From assembly GCA_963693635.1 (NCBI GenBank), contig CAVOBC010000264.1, positions 1-6,881 of the forward strand: DNA of 6,881 nucleotides, given 5' to 3'. The notes under the pieces were generated by a model, which saw nothing but the letters and a program-made list of their open reading frames with translations, had not been told where the DNA came from and ran no database searches. Positions 1 to 5,576 of this stretch are shown piece by piece. Positions within the stretch are counted from its first letter, which is position 1; each line of letters starts with the position of its first letter. This stretch comes from CAVOBC01 sp963693635 (GTDB lineage: Bacteria; Pseudomonadota; Gammaproteobacteria; Pseudomonadales; Azotimanducaceae). The position numbers and the translations under genes were made by a program.

Positions 1-198
1 GCAATCGGTGGTCCCGGTGGCGGCGCCTGCAACGAGGGCGATGGACCAGAGTGCGGCGGCGGCGATTAGTGCGCTCACGGTTTTTGCAGCGCGTGACGAG
101 TCACGCGAATGGCGGGCCGCGCCTGCGGGCGCGCGTGGGCGCACAATGGGGGATCTAATGGGGGGTGTGTAGGTGTTTGACAGGCACGGTAGAGTCAT
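1..198 (-). CDS. Possible divergently transcribed exported protein, N-terminus only (runs off left edge)
   Basis: Reading leftward from an ATG at 198-196, the frame stays open to base 1 (66 codons), so only the N-terminus is in the window. Its best support is a convincing Sec signal peptide: a basic stretch (RHSRDSSRAAK, residues 29-39), then a hydrophobic core (ALIAAAALWSIALVAGAA, residues 43-60), then a likely signal peptidase I site near AGA-A or GAA-T. The first 40 residues are Pro/Arg-rich and unlike a normal n-region, so a GTG at 78-76 (giving V-S-A-L-I-A-A-A) is an attractive alternative start; another GTG lies at 144-142. None of these has a good Shine-Dalgarno sequence. The mature part visible is too short to assign a family. 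Caution: all three rightward frames are also partly open here because of the GC content, and frame 1 could be the Gly/Cys-rich tail of a rightward gene ending at the TAG at 67-69. Confidence 0.42.
   Translation of the reverse strand, partial: MTLPCLSNTYTPPIRSPIVRPRAPAGAARHSRDSSRAAKTVSALIAAAALWSIALVAGAATGTTDC
90..107. repeat. Perfect 18-bp inverted repeat (8-bp arms, 2-bp centre)
   Basis: The arms are CGCGTGAC and GTCACGCG, separated by GA. If the leftward gene starts at the GTG at 78-76, this palindrome lies about 12-29 bases upstream of that start, where an operator or a translation-masking hairpin could act. If the ATG at 198 is used it is simply coding sequence. No regulator can be named from it. 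Confidence 0.4.
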
Positions 199-204
199 GA
201 TCTT
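177..204 (+). promoter_or_regulatory. Weak sigma-70-like promoter candidate for the rightward operon
   Basis: A perfect TTGACA hexamer (177-182) is followed after 16 bases by GATCTT (199-204), which matches the -10 consensus at only three of six positions but keeps the important second A and final T. Transcription would start near 211 and give a 5' leader of about 230 bases containing the hairpin at 309-351. The -35 match alone could be chance. Confidence 0.22.
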
Positions 205-439
205 GGTTCGTAGGTTTGTGATGACGACTTGCAGCCACAATGCGGGGCGGTCAAGGGGTAGCGGATATTTGCGCGTCACCTGGACCGAAGACGGGGGCGG
301 ATCTTAAACGAACTTCGAGGGCATGCGTACCTGGCGCCCTGACGAAGTTCGCAAGTGGCGCATCGATAGTGCGGGTTCAAAGGGATACATGAGAAGTGCA
401 ATTGGGTATGCAAAGCCGGCGCGGCAAAGACGGGTGTTG
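199..439. other. Divergent intergenic region, apparently non-coding
   Basis: This stretch lies between the possible leftward gene and the preferred start of the first TPR gene. Its part from 323 to 439 is open in the frame of the TPR gene (ATGs at 323 and 389) but reads as basic, repeat-free peptide. Its codons have many A/T third positions, unlike the strongly G/C-ending codons downstream, so it is more likely leader than gene. It holds the hairpin at 309-351 and the end of the weak promoter candidate. A leftward TTGACC (254-249) lacks a fitting -10. No RNA gene or terminator with a T-run was seen. Confidence 0.55.
309..351. promoter_or_regulatory. Strong interrupted hairpin in the leader of the TPR/CRTAC1 operon
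   Basis: CGAACTTCG (309-317) is perfectly complementary to CGAAGTTCG (343-351). Directly inside, AGGGC (318-322) pairs with GCCCT (336-340). This gives a 14-bp stem with a two-base bulge (341-342) and a 13-base loop (323-335). No T-run follows on the + strand, so it is not a classical terminator for rightward transcription. On the - strand only a short TTTAAGA follows. The two outer arms are each near-palindromes (CGAA-N-TTCG) centred 34 bp apart, so they could instead be paired operator sites. The ATG at 323 sits in the loop, which argues against it as the start of the first gene. Confidence 0.5.
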
Positions 440-1984
440 ATGCGCTCTGGCGTGGTCCAACGGGTTATGGCGACCAGGGCCGTTGCTGTGCTGATAGGCG
501 GGTTGCTGTGTGTCGGTGGCTGCAGCGAGCGTCCGGAAGCGCCTCTGGAGGAAGGGACGGCCGTGGACTCCCTATCAGCCGCAGGCTCCCTATCAGCCGC
601 GGACTCCCTATCAGCCGCAGGCGCTTTACTCGCCGCAGGCGCTCGCATTGTTGTGGCGGGCGCGGACGTGCGGGAGCCCGAACTCGCGGGTTATCTTGCC
701 CACCGCATCAAATCTGCAAGAAGAGAGCCACACACCGCTGCCGCTGTCGGTAACCTCGCGCTGGCGTATGACGCGAATGGCTTCGCGAGCGAGGCGATTG
801 CCACCTACCAGTACGCCGATGCGCTGCAAGTGGCAGGGGGGGGCGTTGAGAGTCGCTGGCCCCACTTTGCCGCCATCCTGCTGGCGCAGCGAGGCGATTT
901 CGAAGAGGCGCGCGAGTCGATTGAACGGGCGATAGCGATCGATTCCGATTACCTGCCGCAGCGTCTCTGGCTGGGCACCTGGCTGCTCGACACTGGCGAC
1001 GCCGATGCCGCCCTTGCGGTCTTCCGGGATGCGGAAGCACAGGCGACGTCGAGTGCGCACGGGCTTGCTGCGCGCTTTGGGCACGCCCGTGCACTCATGC
1101 GGCTTGAGCAGAACGGTGCGGCGGTCGATGCGCTCGAATCGTTGACTCGGATCACGGATCAATCCGCAATCTGGCGCCTGCTGGCGCGTGCCTATCGGTC
1201 CGTGGGTCGGGCTGACGACGGACACCGCGCAGCGGCCCGCGGACGGGTGCCCGGACCGCTGCGCTGGCCGGATTCGCGCCGCGCCGAGATCGGTCAACAC
1301 GTCAGGGGCTTTAGCGGACGGCTGAGTGTGTCGGAGGATCTGATTTCGGCAGGTCGATTTGACTCAGCCCTCGCGTTACTCGCAGAGCTGGCTGCTGGCA
1401 CAGAAAACGACCGCACGGTGATCAACAATCTGTCAATTGCCCTTCAGGGGGCTGGCCGGACCGGTGACGCGATCGCCGCTCTTCAACGTGGTATCACCGC
1501 GCATCCCGACTATTACCTGTATCACTTCAATCTCGCCGCGTTGCATGAACGGGTCGGCGATGCAGCGCCAGCCTTGCGCCACCTCGCACGTGGCATCGAA
1601 CTACAACCGGGCTTCATGCCATTGCACGAGCGCAAGGTTGCCCTGCACCTCGATGGTGGTGACTACGCCGGTGCGCTCGCTGCAATCGATGATGCTGCCC
1701 GCCACGGACCGCCGCGCGCCGAGATGTTGTTCTATGCGGGCGTTATCGAGGGCAACGCTGAACGCTGGCAGGCGGCAATCACAAGGTTCAAGCGGCTGAT
1801 TCGTCTCGAACCCGGCCACGCACGCGCCTTCCTCTTTCTGGGTCGCAGTCACGGTGAAGCAGGTGAGTATGATGCGGCGACTAAGGTGTTTGCACGCGCC
1901 GAAAAGCTTGGCGCAGATGCGGCTGAGCTAGGCGATGCGCGCCGACGATTGCAAGTGCTGGCCCGTCGCAGGGATGGGCGATGA
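440..1984 (+). CDS. TPR-repeat outer-membrane lipoprotein, CRTAC1-operon associated
   Basis: A TPR scaffold protein, likely anchored in the outer membrane and facing the periplasm or surface. From the ATG at 440 it has 514 residues. The signal sequence is basic then hydrophobic (AVAVLIGGLL) and ends in a lipobox V-G-G-C with Ser at +2, consistent with outer-membrane sorting. An ATG at 467 gives an even more typical 18-residue signal and is equally possible. ATGs at 323 and 389 are less likely because of the hairpin and A/T-ending codons there, although 389 has an AGGG upstream. After the Cys come three SLSAA-type hexapeptides, then helical repeats throughout. Clear TPR-like units include NLALAYDANGFASEAIATY, HFAAILLAQRGDFEEARESI, NLSIALQGAGRTGDAIAAL, HFNLAALHERVGDAAPALRH and FLFLGRSHGEAGEYDAA. 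A non-TPR linker (PLRWPDSRR...) divides the array. TPRs bind proteins; the partners are probably the propellers encoded next. Its stop overlaps the next start (ATGA), so the genes are probably co-translated. Confidence 0.85.
   Translation: MRSGVVQRVMATRAVAVLIGGLLCVGGCSERPEAPLEEGTAVDSLSAAGSLSAADSLSAAGALLAAGARIVVAGADVREPELAGYLAHRIKSARREPHTAAAVGNLALAYDANGFASEAIATYQYADALQVAGGGVESRWPHFAAILLAQRGDFEEARESIERAIAIDSDYLPQRLWLGTWLLDTGDADAALAVFRDAEAQATSSAHGLAARFGHARALMRLEQNGAAVDALESLTRITDQSAIWRLLARAYRSVGRADDGHRAAARGRVPGPLRWPDSRRAEIGQHVRGFSGRLSVSEDLISAGRFDSALALLAELAAGTENDRTVINNLSIALQGAGRTGDAIAALQRGITAHPDYYLYHFNLAALHERVGDAAPALRHLARGIELQPGFMPLHERKVALHLDGGDYAGALAAIDDAARHGPPRAEMLFYAGVIEGNAERWQAAITRFKRLIRLEPGHARAFLFLGRSHGEAGEYDAATKVFARAEKLGADAAELGDARRRLQVLARRRDGR
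566..637 (+). repeat. 18-bp in-frame tandem repeat encoding [D/G]SLSAA hexapeptides
   Basis: Three near-identical 18-bp units (566-583, 584-601, 602-619) are followed by a degenerate fourth (620-637). Units 1 and 3 are identical, unit 2 differs at two bases, and unit 4 at about six. They encode DSLSAA, GSLSAA, DSLSAA and GALLAA. The block starts 15 residues after the lipidated Cys, so it forms the tether between the membrane anchor and the TPR domain. Because the unit is a multiple of three, slippage would change tether length without breaking the frame. Confidence 0.85.
1970..1974 (+). promoter_or_regulatory. Shine-Dalgarno sequence for the first CRTAC1-type gene
   Basis: AGGGA lies six bases before the ATG at 1981, inside the last codons of the TPR gene. 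It supports 1981 as the true start and the ATGA overlap as real. Confidence 0.6.
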
Positions 1985-3759
1985 TCCATCGCACAGAACC
2001 AACCTGGTTCGGCGGGGCTCGGCCTGCATTGCCAAGGGTGCTTTGCGCTCTCGCGGTTATCGCGTTGCTGCATGGATGCGGTGCCGATGTTGAACCTGGG
2101 GGCCAGTCTTCGGACGATTTGGTTGCAGTATCACGACCGGTGTCGGAGCCGCGCCCCTGGTTCGTTGACGAGGCGCAGGTGCGCGGCCTCGATTTCGTTC
2201 ATCAATCCGGTGTCCGTGACGGGATGTTGTTGCTACCGGAGATCGTGGGCGGCGGTGCGGCGCTTGCCGACTTTGACAATGATGGCGATCTCGACATCTA
2301 TCTTGTGCAGAGCGGCAATGGGTTGCGCAGCGGTGGTGCGCTCGCTGATCAGGTTTTCGTCAATGACGGCAGGGGCTCGTTCAGTGCTGCGGCGGCCGCG
2401 GGCCACACCGGTTACGGCATGGGTGTCGCGGCCGGTGACTACGACAACGACGGTGATGTTGATCTGTACGTCACCAACGTGGGTGCCAATGCACTGCTAC
2501 AGAACGACGGTACCGGTCACTTCACGGACGTTGCGGCGGCGGCGGGTGTGGCTGACGAAGGTTGGGGAACCGCCGCTGCTTTTGCCGACTTCGACGCGGA
2601 TGGCGACCTTGATCTGTTCGTCGTCAATTACATGAACTGGTCCCTGCGCATCGAGCGGGAATGTCGGTCGCGCGGGGTTTCGACCTATTGCTCGCCGAAT
2701 ACTTATCAGGCCCCCGCCATGGATCGCTTGTATCGCAACGACGGAAACGCTTCATTTAGCGATGTCACATCCGATAGTGGAATCAATCTCGCTTTCGGCA
2801 ACGGGCTCGGAATTGCGGTCCGGGATATCGATGGCGACGGGGCCACGGACGTATTCGTCGCCAATGACAAGACGGTCAACCAACTCTGGCTCAATCGGGG
2901 GCAGTTGCGGTTCGTGGACGAGGCGGCCTTTTGGGGCTGCGCGGTGGACGAGCATGGGACGGCGAAGGCAGGTATGGGCGTAGCAACCGGAGACACGGAC
3001 CGGGATGGCGATGTTGATCTTCTGGTCGTCAATCTCGAGGGGGAAACCGATTCGTACTATCGTAACGATGGTACATACTTCACGGACGCGACCGTGTCGG
3101 TCGGTCTTGCCCGCCGGTCGGCGAAGCACACCCGCTTCGGGGTTGTACTCGCGGATTTTGACAATGACGGCTGGCTCGATCTCTATGAGGGGAACGGCAA
3201 AGTGGACGGCAATGCCATGGCGCCGGTTGATGCGTTTGCGGAACCTAACAGCCTCTACCAGGGCGTCCCGCAGACAGGTCAGGATGGGTCAGGGTCTAAA
3301 GTGCTTGCCGGGATTCGGTTTGTACCCGTCGTGCCATCCGGCGGCGTGACGGCAGCGGCATTGCAGACTACCCGCGGGGTTGCGTTCGGCGATGTGGATG
3401 ATGATGGGGGCATCGACCTGCTGGTCATGAACCGCGACGCGGCGCCCGCGTTGCTGATGAACCGTGCGGCGAGAGGAAACTGGCTGAAACTTCGCGTCGT
3501 TAATCGGGACGGGCGTGATGCGATTGGCGCCCGCGTGCGCGTCCGGGTCGGCGCCCGGATTTTCGTAGACGAGGTGCAACCGGCGGCCAGTTACCTGGCG
3601 GCAAACGACCCGCGCATCCACGTGGGTCTCGGGGCGGCGACCGGGGTTGATGAAATCTCGGTCCACTGGGTTGGCGGTGACGCGGAGATGTTTAAACCTC
3701 CCCCGATAAATCAGGTGGTCGTGCTGGCGGAGGGCGGCGGACGTCCTGACGAGCGATGA
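1981..3759 (+). CDS. CRTAC1-family lipoprotein: FG-GAP/VCBS seven-bladed propeller with C-terminal ASPIC/UnbV domain
   Basis: 592 residues. A signal sequence with hydrophobic core VLCALAVIALL ends in lipobox L-H-G-C (Cys33) with Gly at +2, indicating an outer-membrane lipoprotein. The N-terminal family motif GLDFVHQSG (about 69-77) is followed by seven Ca-binding-type Asp loops (DxDxDGxxD) starting at D97, D153, D203, D282, D338, D392 and D471, as expected for a seven-bladed beta-propeller. Between blades three and four lies the family's Cys pair (C228, C237, in a YCSPNTY context). Residues about 500-585 form the ASPIC/UnbV domain, with NWLKL, AIGARV, YLAANDPRIHVGLG and VHWVGG. Known for the family: human CRTAC1 is an extracellular matrix protein and UnbV is encoded in enediyne clusters; most bacterial members have no assigned reaction. 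No catalytic residues are recognisable, so a Ca-dependent binding role is inferred. It overlaps both neighbours by 4 bp (ATGA). Confidence 0.92.
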   Translation: MIHRTEPTWFGGARPALPRVLCALAVIALLHGCGADVEPGGQSSDDLVAVSRPVSEPRPWFVDEAQVRGLDFVHQSGVRDGMLLLPEIVGGGAALADFDNDGDLDIYLVQSGNGLRSGGALADQVFVNDGRGSFSAAAAAGHTGYGMGVAAGDYDNDGDVDLYVTNVGANALLQNDGTGHFTDVAAAAGVADEGWGTAAAFADFDADGDLDLFVVNYMNWSLRIERECRSRGVSTYCSPNTYQAPAMDRLYRNDGNASFSDVTSDSGINLAFGNGLGIAVRDIDGDGATDVFVANDKTVNQLWLNRGQLRFVDEAAFWGCAVDEHGTAKAGMGVATGDTDRDGDVDLLVVNLEGETDSYYRNDGTYFTDATVSVGLARRSAKHTRFGVVLADFDNDGWLDLYEGNGKVDGNAMAPVDAFAEPNSLYQGVPQTGQDGSGSKVLAGIRFVPVVPSGGVTAAALQTTRGVAFGDVDDDGGIDLLVMNRDAAPALLMNRAARGNWLKLRVVNRDGRDAIGARVRVRVGARIFVDEVQPAASYLAANDPRIHVGLGAATGVDEISVHWVGGDAEMFKPPPINQVVVLAEGGGRPDER

Positions 3760-5537
3760 ACGGTGCACTGAACGGAGTTCTGGGTCAGGAACCAGGTCCT
3801 CGTTCTGGCAATACCGATGATCTGATGAGCGGGGTTCGGGGCGCTATTGTGGTGGGTTGGCTTGGCATCTGCATCGCTGGCGCTTTCGGTGCGGAGAGTG
3901 TCGCGAAAGGCGTCGCGCAGAGCAGTGTGGATGCTGGCGCGACTTTTACGGAAGTTTCTGCTTCATCCGGCATCGACTTTGTTCATCGAAACGGCATGAC
4001 CGGCCAGCGCTGGCTTGCCGAGATTGTTGGCTCCGGTGTCGCCACGCTGGACTTTGATGGCGACGGGTGGATGGACCTATGGCTGGTTCAGGGCGGCGAC
4101 TTCTTGCCCGGGGGCAAGCGCGTGGCTGACCGGCTGTATCGCAACGTCCCTGGTGAGACGCTGCGTTTTGTAGATGTAACCGCCCGCTCGGGTGTTGTTG
4201 CCGACAGGTACGGGATGGGCATCGCGACGGGCGACATCGACAACGATGGTGACTACGACGTCTTTCTGGCGAACTACGGCGCCAATCAGCTCTATCTGAA
4301 TCTCGGTGATGGGCGTTTCATGGATATTACAGAGGAGTCTGGAATCACAGGCGATGTCTGGTCAGTCTCGGCCAGTTTTGCGGACGTCAATGGCGACGGC
4401 CTGGTGGATCTCTATGTTGGCAATTACCTTGATTTCACACTGTCGAGTCATCGTGACTGCCGCGACGTCGCGAATCGGGAGACCTATTGCGCACCGGACA
4501 ATTACGAACCCGTGGCGGATGTTCTCTACATCAATCTGGGCAAGGGGCGGTTCGACGACCGATCCCTTGCGGCCGGCATCGGCAAGGTCAAAGGGCCCGC
4601 GCTTGGGGTCATCGTGCGGGACTTCGACGGCGACAGTGATCAGGATATCTATGTCGCCAATGACGGGGCGGCAAACCGCCTCTGGGTAAACAGGGGCCGT
4701 GACAAAGGGAGCGTCCGGTTCGAAGACGGGGCGGCGCTCGGGTTCGTGGCATTCAATGGCAACGGCGCTCCCGAGGCGGGCATGGGCATCGCCGCGGCTG
4801 ACTACGACAACGATTGCGACCTTGACCTCTTTGTTACTCATCTGACGACCGAGACCAACACCCTGTACATAAACCGGGGTGACTGGTTCAGCGATGGGAC
4901 CAACGGGGCGGGACTCGCTGCTTCAAGCGGTCCATTCACCGGTTTCGGCACGGGCTGGGTCGATTTTGATCTGGATGGTGATCTCGATATCTTCAGTGCC
5001 AACGGGGCCGTCTACCCGGTGCCAGAACTGCGGGACAAGGGCGTCCGGTATCCGCTCGCGTTGCGCAATCAACTGTGGCTGAACACCGGTCAGGGTCGAT
5101 ACCTGGAGCGGCGAGACAGCGTTCTTGACGTGGCTGAGGTCAGCCGCGGTGCCGCGTTTGCCGACTTGGACAACGATGGTGATGTTGACGTTGTTGTTGC
5201 CAACAGTAACGGGCCCGCTCGGCTCTACCGGAATGACATGGCGCGGGGTGCATGGCTGGGAATCCGACTTGCCGGCGGCAGTAGAACGCATCATGGGGCA
5301 CGTGCCGAGCTTGTGGGCCGCACGTGCCACGCGCGATTTGTGGGGACGGATGGCAGCTACGCATCGGCGAGCGATGCGCGGATGACCTTCGGGGTAGGCC
5401 GCCAGCCCTGCCCGGCGGGTTCGAGATGCCCCGATAGCGTGAAGGTAACGTGGCCGGACGGTGGCAGCGAACGCTTTGACAGTCTTCGGCCTAATCGTTA
5501 TCACACGCTGGTCCGCGGCCGGGGCGTGGGCCGCTAG
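3756..5537 (+). CDS. Second CRTAC1-family exported protein: FG-GAP/VCBS propeller with divergent ASPIC/UnbV domain
   Basis: 593 residues from the ATG overlapping the previous stop. The Sec signal really begins at an internal Met24 (base 3825): MSGVRGAIVVGWLGICIAGAFGA. Either 3756 with a long n-region or 3825 could be the start; neither has a close Shine-Dalgarno, and coupling favours 3756. There is no lipobox, so the product should be soluble in the periplasm or outside. It is a paralogue of the preceding gene, sharing DFVHRNG, an AEIVGSG counterpart of PEIVGGG, and GMGIATGDIDNDGDYD. Seven Asp loops start at D99, D160, D210, D289, D349, D403 and D470. The third has Asn for one Asp, the fourth has Ser for Gly (DGDSDQD) and the fifth has Cys for Gly (DNDCDLD). 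The family Cys pair is C235/C245. The ASPIC region (about 497-586) is divergent: HHGAR replaces AIGAR, and there are extra cysteines at 524, 552 and 558, before VKVTWPDGG. The TAG stop is followed at once by an ATG. Confidence 0.92.
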   Translation: MNGALNGVLGQEPGPRSGNTDDLMSGVRGAIVVGWLGICIAGAFGAESVAKGVAQSSVDAGATFTEVSASSGIDFVHRNGMTGQRWLAEIVGSGVATLDFDGDGWMDLWLVQGGDFLPGGKRVADRLYRNVPGETLRFVDVTARSGVVADRYGMGIATGDIDNDGDYDVFLANYGANQLYLNLGDGRFMDITEESGITGDVWSVSASFADVNGDGLVDLYVGNYLDFTLSSHRDCRDVANRETYCAPDNYEPVADVLYINLGKGRFDDRSLAAGIGKVKGPALGVIVRDFDGDSDQDIYVANDGAANRLWVNRGRDKGSVRFEDGAALGFVAFNGNGAPEAGMGIAAADYDNDCDLDLFVTHLTTETNTLYINRGDWFSDGTNGAGLAASSGPFTGFGTGWVDFDLDGDLDIFSANGAVYPVPELRDKGVRYPLALRNQLWLNTGQGRYLERRDSVLDVAEVSRGAAFADLDNDGDVDVVVANSNGPARLYRNDMARGAWLGIRLAGGSRTHHGARAELVGRTCHARFVGTDGSYASASDARMTFGVGRQPCPAGSRCPDSVKVTWPDGGSERFDSLRPNRYHTLVRGRGVGR

Positions 5538-5576
5538 ATGCAGATGACGCGTAGCAAAAACTGGAAGCGAACGTGA
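5538..5576 (+). other. 12-codon mini-ORF bridging the second propeller gene and the second TPR gene
   Basis: An ATG directly follows the TAG of the upstream gene, in the same frame, and encodes MQMTRSKNWKRT before a TGA at 5574-5576. That stop overlaps the GTG start of the next gene (GTGA). It could carry ribosomes across the 35-base gap and keep translation coupled, or it could be chance. It also means that readthrough of the TAG would add a short basic tail to the propeller. No evidence shows it makes a functional peptide. Confidence 0.2.
5563..5567 (+). promoter_or_regulatory. Shine-Dalgarno sequence deciding the GTG start of the second TPR gene
   Basis: GGAAG lies five bases before the GTG at 5573. 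An in-frame TAG at 5552-5554 limits how far upstream the gene could start. The next in-frame ATG (5621) would cut into the signal peptide, so this site and the GTG together set the start. Confidence 0.55.

Noticed and set aside
1..69. Rightward Gly/Cys-rich tail ending at TAG 67-69
   Set aside because: It is a short open stretch of low complexity with no following terminator. The leftward signal peptide is a better explanation, though this remains the main alternative.
309..351. Intrinsic terminator
   Set aside because: There is no T-run on the + strand and only a short TTTAAGA on the - strand, and no gene ends into it from either side.
323..439. Upstream extension of the first TPR gene to ATG 323 or 389
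   Set aside because: The ATG at 323 lies in a hairpin loop and has no Shine-Dalgarno; codons up to 439 often end in A/T; and the lipoprotein signal is complete from 440 or 467. ATG 389 has AGGG four bases upstream, so it is not fully excluded.
304..648. Leftward frame with repeated ADRES-like peptides
   Set aside because: It is the antisense reading of the 18-bp tandem repeats in the TPR lipoprotein gene and has no signal or domain of its own.
510..935. Rightward frames with PYQPQ-type and LPISR-type repeats
   Set aside because: They are alternative-frame readings of the same tandem repeat. The TPR frame has the signal, the domains and the overlap with the next gene.
2706..3768. Long leftward frames within the first propeller gene
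   Set aside because: They are opposite the repetitive Asp-loop coding region in GC-rich DNA and show no family features. The + strand protein is certain.
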